Source: Marinibacterium sp050389775
GTDB taxonomy: Bacteria > Pseudomonadota > Alphaproteobacteria > Rhodobacterales > Rhodobacteraceae
Direction: 5' to 3'
NCBI RefSeq assembly: GCF_050389775.1
Contig: NZ_CP177144.1
Location: 2,108,001-2,172,000, forward strand
Length of the DNA stretch: 64,000 bases
The position numbers and the translations under genes are program-made. Under the pieces are notes generated by a model. It was given only the letters and a program-made list of their open reading frames with translations, had not been told where the DNA came from and searched no databases. Numbering within the stretch: the stretch's first letter is position 1; the number at the start of each line of letters is the position of its first letter. This document shows positions 7,634 to 15,185 of the stretch, piece after piece.

Positions 7634-9151
7634 TCAGGCGGCGGACCGGGCGATGGTGACCGTGTTCCGCCCGGCATTCTTCGAGGTATAGAGCGCCCGG
7701 TCGGCCTGTTGCAGCAGGGCGGCCAGGCGCGGTTCGTCCGGGTCGTCGGGAAAGCCGTAGACATCCGGGTCGCCCGCCGGCGGGCAGATCGCCACGCCGA
7801 TCGACACGGTCACGGCTTCCTTGCGCAGCTGGCCATCCGGCGCATCGCCGACCGGAAAGGGCCGGGCATCGACGGCCCTGCGCAGGGCGTCGGCCACGGC
7901 CCGGGCGGTGGGCGCATCGGTGTCGCGCAGCACCACCAGGAATTCCTCGCCGCCGATCCGGGCCAGCACGTGCTGGGGATCGAGCGCGGCGCGCAGGCGG
8001 CCGGCGGCTTCGGTCAGGACGGCATCGCCGGCCAGGTGGCCATGCTGATCGTTGATGCGCTTGAAATGGTCGAGATCGGCCATCATCACCGCAAAGCTGC
8101 GCCCGGTCCGGGCCGACTGGCGGATGACATGGGCCAGGTGGGGCAGGGCATAACGGCGGTTGTAAAGCCCGGTCATCGGGTCGATCAGCGCCGCGCGCAG
8201 CCCGTCGCGCACGGTGTTGCGCAGCCGGTCGGACAGGTGTTTCCGCCTCAGCTGGGCCTGGACCCGCAGGGCCAGCTCGCCCGGTTCGAACGGCCCGGGC
8301 ATGACGTCATCGGCACCCATGTCCAGCGCCTGGACCGCGGCCGAGGCCACCCCGTCGCGGCCGCGGGGCAGGGCGATGACGGCCATGTGGCGCGTCGACG
8401 GCCCGGCGCGCAGGTCGGCCAGGCAGCGCAGCGCCGGGCCCGGCCGGTCGGCCGTCAGCGCCAGGACAACCACGTCGGGCGGGTGGACGGCGTTCAGCAC
8501 CTGGCCACGCTGCATCATGCCAAAGCCCGAGACCGGCTGGTTCAGCTGGGCCGACAGGCCCTGGCACCAGGCATGGGCGGTTTCGGGCTCGTCGGCCAGG
8601 ATGGCCACCCGCCCGGGGCGGGCAAAGCCCGGCCGGGGTTCGGCAAAGCCCGGGGCGGCATGGGGCGCGCCGGCGGCCCGGGCGGATGTGTCGGGGGCGG
8701 TCTCGGGCCAGGTCCGGGGCGGGTCCGGCGGGCGGCCATGGTTGTCGGGATCGGGGCCGAGGTCCAGCGCCGGGCCGGCCGGGCGGGCGCGCAGGATGGC
8801 CCGCAGCCGGGCCTGCAGCATGGTTTCGTCCAGCGGATGCACCAGCAGATCGGTCAGCCCCGCCCGCAGCGCCGCCCGGCGGTCGGTCAGCTCGCCCGGG
8901 CGGGCGATGGCCACCACGGGCACCAGGCGATCGGGGTCCTCGGCATCCAGCGCCGCGCGCAGGTCCATGGCCGAGCCGTCGGGCAGCGACCAGGCCGTCA
9001 GCACCAGGTCGGGCCGGTCGATGCGCAGGGCCACCAGCGCATCGGCCAGGGTCTGGCCCTGGTCGACCGTGTAACAGGCCGGTTCCAGCAGCGCCGTGAG
9101 CACGATGCGATTGGTCGACACCGCATCGAGTATGAGAAGTCGTCCCTGCAC
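7634..9151 (-). CDS. PleD-like diguanylate cyclase with degenerate receiver domains
   Basis: A 505-residue REC-REC-GGDEF protein. The C-terminal cyclase domain has DPMTGLYNRR, the metal-binding DLDHFKRIND and the active-site ARIGGEEF, so it should make cyclic di-GMP. The allosteric RxxD inhibitory site is absent: the residues at that position read DPQH. Both receiver domains look non-phosphorylatable. The first has an Ala where the phospho-acceptor Asp should be (LVLTAWSLPDG) and the second reads VVVLALTADR. A Pro/Gly/Ala-rich linker of ~50 residues separates them. The gene is divergent from the DUF3572 gene with ~100 bp between. Confidence 0.85.
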   Translation of the reverse strand: MQGRLLILDAVSTNRIVLTALLEPACYTVDQGQTLADALVALRIDRPDLVLTAWSLPDGSAMDLRAALDAEDPDRLVPVVAIARPGELTDRRAALRAGLTDLLVHPLDETMLQARLRAILRARPAGPALDLGPDPDNHGRPPDPPRTWPETAPDTSARAAGAPHAAPGFAEPRPGFARPGRVAILADEPETAHAWCQGLSAQLNQPVSGFGMMQRGQVLNAVHPPDVVVLALTADRPGPALRCLADLRAGPSTRHMAVIALPRGRDGVASAAVQALDMGADDVMPGPFEPGELALRVQAQLRRKHLSDRLRNTVRDGLRAALIDPMTGLYNRRYALPHLAHVIRQSARTGRSFAVMMADLDHFKRINDQHGHLAGDAVLTEAAGRLRAALDPQHVLARIGGEEFLVVLRDTDAPTARAVADALRRAVDARPFPVGDAPDGQLRKEAVTVSIGVAICPPAGDPDVYGFPDDPDEPRLAALLQQADRALYTSKNAGRNTVTIARSAA

Positions 9152-9253
9152 GCTGCCACCTTTCTGCCCTTGATTTCAGTTTTCACGCAGTCTTAATCAT
9201 CAGGGTTAACAAACCCTTTCCGTTCCCGCGGATTAACCCGACGACAGGCGACG
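9152..9253. promoter_or_regulatory. Divergent pleD-like/DUF3572 intergenic region with TTAA motifs
   Basis: This short AT-richer region separates two divergent genes. It contains three TTAA motifs, at 9193, 9206 and 9233, two of them as TTAAC. CtrA sites are TTAA-N7-TTAAC or half sites, but the first two TTAA here are 9 bases apart, so only half-site matches exist. Promoters for both genes must lie here; I cannot assign the -10 and -35 boxes. Confidence 0.3.
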
Positions 9254-9538
9254 ATGGTTCTATCTTCCGAAAATGCCGAGACCTTTGCCCTGCAAGTGCT
9301 GGGCTGGCTGGTGACCAATGACGACTTGCTGCCGGTCTTCCTGGGATCGACCGGGGCCGATATCGATGCCGTGCGCAGCGGGGCGGGCGACCCGGGGTTC
9401 CTGGCGTCGGTACTGGATTTCCTCCTGATGGACGATGCCTGGGTGATCGCGGCCTGCGACGCGCTGCAGGTGCCCTATGACCGGCCCCAGGCCGCCCGCG
9501 CGGCGCTGCCCGGCGGCCAGCAGGTGCATTGGACATGA
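9254..9538 (+). CDS. DUF3572 family protein
   Basis: A 94-residue soluble protein with the family pattern AETFALQVLGWLVTNDDLLP, a central F-L-x-S-T/G segment and VLDFLLMDDAWV. DUF3572 proteins are short, helical and confined mainly to alphaproteobacteria, where they commonly sit head-to-head with pleD, as here. Function is unknown. The stop codon overlaps the start of the HAD phosphatase (ATGA), so the two are translationally coupled. Confidence 0.85.
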   Translation: MVLSSENAETFALQVLGWLVTNDDLLPVFLGSTGADIDAVRSGAGDPGFLASVLDFLLMDDAWVIAACDALQVPYDRPQAARAALPGGQQVHWT

Positions 9539-10245
9539 GCGCCGCGGGGATGCCCGACGTGCGGGCGGTGCTGTTCGACAAGGACGGCACGCTGTTCGAT
9601 TTCGCCCGGACCTGGAACGCCTGGTCGCTGGAGGTGCTGAACCACCTGTCGGGCGGCGACGAGGCGTTGGCCGATGCCCTGGCCCGGGCGATCATGTTCG
9701 ACCGCCAGGCCGTGACCTTCCTGCCGGGCAGCCCGGCCATTGCCGGAACCAACGACATGGTCGCCCGGGCGCTGGCCTCGGAACTGCCCGGGGCTGATGC
9801 CGGCCAGATCGCCCGGTTCCTGGCCGACAGCGCGGCCGGCGCGCCGCTGGCCGAGGCGGTGCCGCTGGTGCCCCTGCTGGCCCAGCTGGCCGCCCGGGAC
9901 ATGGCGCTGGGGGTGATGACCAACGATCACGAAAGCTCGGCCCGGGCGCATCTGTCGGCCTCGGGCGTCCTGGAGATGTTCGATTTCGTGGCCGGGGCGG
10001 ACAGCGGCTACGGGGCCAAGCCCGATCCCGATCCGCTGCTGGCCTTCTGCGATGCCGTGGGTGCGCGGCCCGGGGCGACGGTCATGGTCGGTGACAGCAC
10101 CCATGACCTGGTGGCCGGCCGCGCGGCGGGCATGCGCACCGTGGGCGTGCTGACGGGCATGAGCGGGGTGGCCGAGCTGGCGCCCTTTGCCGACGTGGTG
10201 CTGCCCGACATCGGCCATCTGCCGGGCTGGCTGGGCGGGGTCTAG
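9535..10245 (+). CDS. HAD-superfamily hydrolase (phosphoglycolate phosphatase-like)
   Basis: A 236-residue enzyme with HAD motifs in order: LFDKDGTLFDF (catalytic Asp pair), GVMTNDH (motif II), KPDPDPLL (motif III Lys) and VMVGDSTHDLVAGRAAGM (motif IV). The helical cap is inserted after motif I. The family dephosphorylates small phosphate esters such as 2-phosphoglycolate; the true substrate is not shown. The ATG at 9535 overlaps the DUF3572 stop. Confidence 0.85.
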   Translation: MSAAGMPDVRAVLFDKDGTLFDFARTWNAWSLEVLNHLSGGDEALADALARAIMFDRQAVTFLPGSPAIAGTNDMVARALASELPGADAGQIARFLADSAAGAPLAEAVPLVPLLAQLAARDMALGVMTNDHESSARAHLSASGVLEMFDFVAGADSGYGAKPDPDPLLAFCDAVGARPGATVMVGDSTHDLVAGRAAGMRTVGVLTGMSGVAELAPFADVVLPDIGHLPGWLGGV

Positions 10246-10448
10246 GCACGGCTTGCGGCGCGCCGTCGCCGGGCGGTGGATGCTGCCGCGCGCAACTGCC
10301 CGATGGATGGGCGCCGGGGCGCGGCACCGGACGGGGCAGGGGGCCAAAGCCCGGGGGCCATCGCCAAATGCGACATGGCGTGTCGGGAACGGAGCGGCAG
10401 GCCGGGCCGGAACGCGGCCTTCTGAAGGCGCAGCTTTCGGAGGATGCC

Positions 10449-12008
10449 ATGGCAGAGGGTCAGGGACGCAGGAAACGCGGCGGCGGGCGGGCGGCCAACA
10501 TGGCCCGGCGGAGCACCCAGGTCATCGACCAGATGCCCTGGCGGTTGCCGTGCAACCGCGACCGGCCGGTCGAGCCGATGCCGCCCGAAGGGGTGGCGGC
10601 GATCCACGACACGGCGATGCGCATCCTCGAGGAGATCGGCATCGAGTTCCTCAACGACGAGGCGCTGGCGCTGTTCCGCCAGGCCGGGGCGCGGGTCGAG
10701 GACCGGCTGGTGCGCATGGGCCGCGATTTTGTCATGGAAATGGTCGGCCGGGCGCCGGGGCGCTTTACCCTGACCCCGCGCAATGCCGAGCGGCGGCTGG
10801 AGATCGGCGGCGATGTCATGCTCTTCGGCAATGTCTCGTCGCCGCCCAATTACTGGGACCTGGAGCTGGGCCGCAAGGTGCCGGGCACCCGGGCGCAATG
10901 TGCCAACCTGCTGCGGCTGACCCAGTATTTCAACTGCATCCATTTCGCCGGGGGCTACCCGGTCGAGCCGGTCGACCTGCATGCCTCGACCCGGCACCTG
11001 GACGTGCTGTTCGACAAGCTGACCCTGACCGACAAGGTCATGCACGCCTATTCGCTGGGGCCCGAGCGGGTCGAGGACGTGATGGAGATGGTGCGCATTG
11101 CCGGCGGGCTGAGCCATGAGGAATTCGAGGCCACGCCGCGGATGTATACCAACATCAACTCGACCTCGCCGCTGAAACACGATTACCCGATGATCGACGG
11201 GTGCCTGCGGCTGGCCCGGCGGGGGCAGGCCATTGTCGTGACACCCTTTACCCTGGCCGGGGCGATGGCGCCGGTGACGCTGGCCGGAGCGGTGGCGCAA
11301 TCCATCGCCGAGGCGCTGTCGGCCATTGCGCTGTTCCAATACGTGGCGCCGGGCGTGCCCTGCGTGATCGGCACCTTCACGTCGAATGTCGACATGAAAT
11401 CCGGAGCCCCGGCCTTTGGCACGCCGGAATACATGCGGGCGACGCAGATGACCGGCCAGATGGCCCGGTTCTACGGCCTGCCGATGCGGTCGTCGGGGGT
11501 CTGTGCGGCGAATGTGCCCGACGGCCAGGCCATGTGGGAGACATCGAATTCGCTCTGGGCGGCGGTGCAATCGGGCAGCCACATGGTCTATCACGCGGCT
11601 GGCTGGCTGGAAGGCGGGCTGGTGGCCAGCCCGGAGAAGTTCATCATGGATTGCGAGATCCTGCAGCAGATCCAGCGTTACATGGAGCCGCAGCTCTGGG
11701 CCAGCGGGCCGCCGGAGCTGGCGCTGGAGGCCATTGGCGAGGTGGGCCAGAGCGGTCATTTCTTCGGGGTGCAGCATACCCAGGACCGCTATGCCACGGC
11801 GTTCTACCAGCCGTTCCTGAGCGACTGGCGGAATTTCGAGGCCTGGGAGGCGGCCGGGGCGGTCTGGACGCCGGAGCGGGCGCACCTGATGTACCGCGAG
11901 ATCCTGGAGACCTTCGAGCCGCCGCCGATGGACGCGGCGATCCGCGACGAACTGGCGGATTTCGTGGAACGGCGCCGGGCGGAGGGCGGTGCGCCGACCG
12001 ATTTTTGA
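10449..12008 (+). CDS. Trimethylamine methyltransferase (MttB) family protein, non-pyrrolysine
   Basis: A 519-residue TIM-barrel protein of the MttB superfamily, with typical segments ILEEIGIEFLND, NIN-STSPLKHD and MVYHAAGWLEGGL. Pyrrolysine-type MttB has an in-frame TAG; this frame is uninterrupted, so it belongs to the non-Pyl branch. Members of that branch demethylate quaternary amines such as glycine betaine, carnitine or related compounds onto a corrinoid protein. No corrinoid protein gene is visible nearby. The start ATG at 10449 has CGGAGG 6-8 bases upstream. The carnitine fusion gene 10 kb away suggests quaternary amine use in this organism, but no operon link exists. Confidence 0.82.
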   Translation: MAEGQGRRKRGGGRAANMARRSTQVIDQMPWRLPCNRDRPVEPMPPEGVAAIHDTAMRILEEIGIEFLNDEALALFRQAGARVEDRLVRMGRDFVMEMVGRAPGRFTLTPRNAERRLEIGGDVMLFGNVSSPPNYWDLELGRKVPGTRAQCANLLRLTQYFNCIHFAGGYPVEPVDLHASTRHLDVLFDKLTLTDKVMHAYSLGPERVEDVMEMVRIAGGLSHEEFEATPRMYTNINSTSPLKHDYPMIDGCLRLARRGQAIVVTPFTLAGAMAPVTLAGAVAQSIAEALSAIALFQYVAPGVPCVIGTFTSNVDMKSGAPAFGTPEYMRATQMTGQMARFYGLPMRSSGVCAANVPDGQAMWETSNSLWAAVQSGSHMVYHAAGWLEGGLVASPEKFIMDCEILQQIQRYMEPQLWASGPPELALEAIGEVGQSGHFFGVQHTQDRYATAFYQPFLSDWRNFEAWEAAGAVWTPERAHLMYREILETFEPPPMDAAIRDELADFVERRRAEGGAPTDF

Positions 12009-12036
12009 TCCTTGCGGGCGGCGAGCCGCGCCCGCC

Positions 12037-12213
12037 GCGGTCTGGGTGCTGGGACGGGCGCATCTGGTGTCTCGCGAGATCATGGAGGCCGTCTGGCCGC
12101 CGCCGATTCAGGCGGTCCGCGACGGGCTGGCAGATTTCGTGGAACGGCAGCGGGGCGGAGGGCGGCGCGCTGAAAGATGTCTGGCAGCGTGGGCGGCGAG
12201 CCGCGCCCGGGGC
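12037..12213 (+). pseudogene. Decayed tandem copy of the mttB-family 3' end
   Basis: This ~177-bp stretch repeats the end of the preceding gene plus ~30 bp beyond its stop (11859-12036). Long matches include GATTTCGTGGAACGG and the post-stop string GGGCGGCGAGCCGCGCCCG, offset by 175-178 bp. The translated copy still resembles the parent (RAHLVSREIMEAV against RAHLMYREILETF; LADFVERQR against LADFVERRR) but has lost the stop position and any start. It is a non-functional duplicate. Confidence 0.8.
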
Positions 12214-12316
12214 CCATGCTCCCGCCCGCCCACCCCGCATGCGCCCCGGGCGCGAGGTGCACCTGTCGACGGGGGACGCGGGCGGCCGGCACGGGGTGGG
12301 CATTGGCCGGCCGATA

Positions 12317-12670
12317 GGCGGTTTCCGCCGGGCGTGTTGGGCTATTGATGCCGGGACCCGGGCGCGCGGTAAGAGAGATGGTTTCGGATGGCGCGAGGAG
12401 CGACCGGCGTTGTGCGCTCGGTGGCGGGCTGATTGGCGCTTTCGCCCAGGCGTGTTGGGCCATGGATGCCTGGACCTGAGCGCGCGGGAAGGCGGATGGT
12501 TGCGGATGCCGTGGGGGAGCGCCGGGGTTGTGCGCTCGGTGGCGGGCCGATGGGCGGTTTTGGCCGTGCGCGCTGGCACATGATCGGTTGCCGTAGGGCG
12601 CATGGATGGCCGCTTTCGGCCGGGCAGGTGGCGGGGGCTGTCGCGCCGGCGGGTCGGGGTGTAGGAAGGG
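12317..12670. repeat. 118-bp tandem repeat, nearly three copies
   Basis: Units begin at 12317, 12435 and 12553, an exact period of 118 bp; the third unit is partial and more diverged. Shared blocks are GGCGTGTTGGGC, GTTGTGCGCTCGGTGGCGGG and GATGGTTNCGGATG. No gene is supported in 12214-12694; the tract fills the gap between the mttB-family gene and the DUF4153 gene. Confidence 0.82.
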
Positions 12671-12694
12671 GCTGTCCATGTGGGAGGCGCGGCG

Positions 12695-14437
12695 ATGAGC
12701 GGTCTTTGGGAAGACGGGCACATGCGCCTGCGGGTGATCCTGGCCGGGCTGGGCGGGCTGGCGGCGATCGGGCTCTACGCGCTGATGCAGGCCGATGGCA
12801 TGCGCGACCAGGCCCCGGGGCTGTTCCTGCTGCTCTTTGCCCTGCTGGGCTGCTGGTCGGGCGTGGCCCTGGCCCTGGCCGGGCCGCTGCGCCCCGGGCG
12901 GGCCATGGCCGGCGCGCTGATCCTCGCCCTGCCGGCCGCCGGCCTGCTGCGCCTGGCCGGCCAGCGCCACCCGGTGCCGACGGATGTGCTGGACGCGCCG
13001 GGCACCTTGTCGATCTTCCTGCTGCTGATCTTCGTGGCCACGCCCTTCCTGTCGGTCGCCCTGCAGCGCCGGGCCCTGTCGTGGTCCTATGCCGCGCTCT
13101 TCGAGACGGCCTGGGCGATCACCATCCGCTTTGCCGCCGGGGTGCTGTTCATGGCTATTGTCTGGGGCCTGCTGCTGCTGTCGCATGCCCTGCTCGACAT
13201 CGTGGGCATCACCGTGATCGGGGACCTGCTGGACAATGGCGCCGTGGCCGCGGCGGTCAGCGGGGCGGCCCTGGGCCTGGGGATTGCCGCGATCCATGAA
13301 CTGCGCGAGGTGGTGTCGCCGCTGCTGATCCTGCGCCTGTTGCGACTGATGATCTGGCCCATCCTCGTTGTCGTGGCGGTCTTTCTGGTGGCCGTGCCGC
13401 TGCAGGGGCTGTCGGGCCTGGTGGGCGGGCTGTCGCCGGCCGGCACGCTGATGGGCGTGGCGCTGGGGTCGGTCACGCTGATCACCGCGGCAGTGGGCCG
13501 GAGCGATGACGAGGCCATGCAGGCGGCCATGGCGCCGCGCCTGCTGGCGCTGTCGGTGCCGCTGATCGCCGGGCTGGCGGCCTGGGCGGTGGGCCTGCGC
13601 ATCGCCCAATACGGGCTGACGCCCGACCGGGTGCTGGCCGGGGCCGTGGCCGGGGTGATGCTGGCCTACGGGCTGGTCTATGGCGCCGCGGCGCTGCGGG
13701 GAGGGGACTGGCGGGACGCGCTGCGCCGGGGCAACGTGGGGCTGGCGCTGCTGGTCATGGCGGTCTGCGCGGCCTGGCTGAGCCCGCTGCTCAATGCCGA
13801 TGCCCTGTCGGCGCGCAACCAGCTGGCCCGTTTTGCCGATGGCCGCAGCAGGGTCGACGACCTGCCCCTGCGCGAGATGAGCCAAAGCTGGGGCCGGGCC
13901 GGCCGGGATGCGCTGGTGCGCATGGCGGAGATGGCGGATCATCCCGAACAGCGAGAGCTGACGCGCCGGCTGGCCGAGCTGGACGATGGCCTGGAGGTGA
14001 CCGAGCCGCTGGCCCTGGTCGAACCCGCCGAGATGGCCCGGGACCTGGCCGGTTGGGTGCCCCAGCGCCCCGACGGGGTGCTTGATCAAGAGGCCCTGGC
14101 GGGGCTGGCCCGGCGCTGGTTGCACAACTTTCACTGGAACTGCCGGCCCGAGGACGGCGCGCCGCCGCCCTGTGTCTTTGTGACCGGCCGGTTCACCGCC
14201 GATCTGCCGGCGGCCGACCAGGGCCTGCTGATCTACAGCGCGCCGGACGGGCGCAGCTTTGCCTATCATATCCGCTGGCCCAGCGGCACGGCCGACCTGC
14301 TGGACGGCTCGGCGGGCTTGCCGTCGGACGCCACAGCGCGCATCCTCGCCGGTGACTACGTCCTGGCTCCGGTCGAAACCCGGGTGCTGGAAATCGACGG
14401 ATTGCGCCTTGCCCCGGGGCTGCCGCTCTCGAAATAG
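12695..14437 (+). CDS. DUF4153 family polytopic membrane protein
   Basis: A 580-residue protein. The first ~370 residues hold about ten hydrophobic segments; the last ~200 form a soluble domain, probably periplasmic or cytoplasmic, ending LEIDGLRLAPGLPLSK. The layout matches DUF4153, a family of unknown function found in many bacteria. The ATG at 12695 follows GGGAGGCGCGGCG. The repeat-filled gap upstream means its promoter is not obvious. The H-NOX gene begins 67 bp downstream. Confidence 0.72.
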   Translation: MSGLWEDGHMRLRVILAGLGGLAAIGLYALMQADGMRDQAPGLFLLLFALLGCWSGVALALAGPLRPGRAMAGALILALPAAGLLRLAGQRHPVPTDVLDAPGTLSIFLLLIFVATPFLSVALQRRALSWSYAALFETAWAITIRFAAGVLFMAIVWGLLLLSHALLDIVGITVIGDLLDNGAVAAAVSGAALGLGIAAIHELREVVSPLLILRLLRLMIWPILVVVAVFLVAVPLQGLSGLVGGLSPAGTLMGVALGSVTLITAAVGRSDDEAMQAAMAPRLLALSVPLIAGLAAWAVGLRIAQYGLTPDRVLAGAVAGVMLAYGLVYGAAALRGGDWRDALRRGNVGLALLVMAVCAAWLSPLLNADALSARNQLARFADGRSRVDDLPLREMSQSWGRAGRDALVRMAEMADHPEQRELTRRLAELDDGLEVTEPLALVEPAEMARDLAGWVPQRPDGVLDQEALAGLARRWLHNFHWNCRPEDGAPPPCVFVTGRFTADLPAADQGLLIYSAPDGRSFAYHIRWPSGTADLLDGSAGLPSDATARILAGDYVLAPVETRVLEIDGLRLAPGLPLSK

Positions 14438-14504
14438 GGAAAATTGAAGGCGTTGAGGCCGTCTTAACTGTCGTCTTGCGACACTGATCCTGACGAAGGG
14501 TGAA

Positions 14505-15185
14505 ATGCAGATGCACGGTTTGATCAACACGGCGATCCAGTCCTTCGTGTGCAACACCTATGGGCGCGACCGATGGCTGGGCGTGACCGAAGAGGCCGGG
14601 CTGGGCTTTTCCGATTTCGAGGCCATGCTGATCTATGACGACGGCATGACCGATGCCGTGCTGCGCGCGCTGTGTATCGAGTTGGGCCGGCCAGAGGGCG
14701 AGATCCTGGAAGACCTGGGCACCTACCTGGTGTCCGATCCCAAGGTCGAAGCGCTGCGCCGGCTGCTGCGCTTTGGGGGCGAGACGTTCCAGGACTTCCT
14801 GCATTCGCTGGACGAATTGCCCGAGCGCACGCGGCTGGCGGTGTCGGACTTGCATCTGCCGCCGCTGGATCTGCGCGACAGGTCGGGGCACCAGTTCGCC
14901 CTGACCTGCGGGGCGGGTCTGCGTGGTTATGGGCGGGTGATGATGGGCATCCTGCGGGCCATGGCCGATGATTACGGGGCGCTGGTCTTTCTGGAACACA
15001 GCCTGGAACATGGCGGCGCCGAGCCGGGGGCAGGGTCCGAAAGCCCGGCGCGGCGGGCGGATGACGTGCCACCGGGCGAGGGGGCGGCCGACATGGCGCC
15101 GGGCGTCGAGGTCATCACGATCACGCTGGTCGAGGCCGACTTTGCCGCCGGGCGCGATTTCGACCTGGGGGCGCGGGCCGGATGA
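14505..15185 (+). CDS. H-NOX-like protein lacking the heme ligand
   Basis: A 226-residue protein with the H-NOX (heme-NO/oxygen-binding) fold signature MHGLINTAIQSFV at the N-terminus, a helical first half and the segment DFLHSLDELPERTRL. In functional H-NOX this segment reads like NLDNLHAR, with the proximal heme histidine. Here the equivalent residue is Pro106. The heme-propionate-binding YxSxR motif is also not recognisable in the expected stretch (ALTCGAGLRGYGRV). His100 and His117 lie nearby but out of register. The gene overlaps the following GGDEF gene (ATGA), the usual sensor-effector pairing. MHGLIN at 14511 is an alternative start. Confidence 0.8.
   Translation: MQMHGLINTAIQSFVCNTYGRDRWLGVTEEAGLGFSDFEAMLIYDDGMTDAVLRALCIELGRPEGEILEDLGTYLVSDPKVEALRRLLRFGGETFQDFLHSLDELPERTRLAVSDLHLPPLDLRDRSGHQFALTCGAGLRGYGRVMMGILRAMADDYGALVFLEHSLEHGGAEPGAGSESPARRADDVPPGEGAADMAPGVEVITITLVEADFAAGRDFDLGARAG

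Noticed and set aside
9152..9253. CtrA-binding site between the pleD-like and DUF3572 genes
   Set aside because: Three TTAA motifs are present, but none has the 7-base spacing of a full site; kept only as a weak note.
10449..12008. Possible pyrrolysine-containing trimethylamine methyltransferase
   Set aside because: The reading frame has no internal TAG and no pyl genes or corrinoid protein are nearby; it fits the non-pyrrolysine branch.
12080..14557. Very long antisense frame opposite the DUF4153 gene, and similar ones opposite other genes
   Set aside because: High GC at third positions opens antisense frames; the products are Gln/Arg/His/Pro-rich with no conserved motifs.
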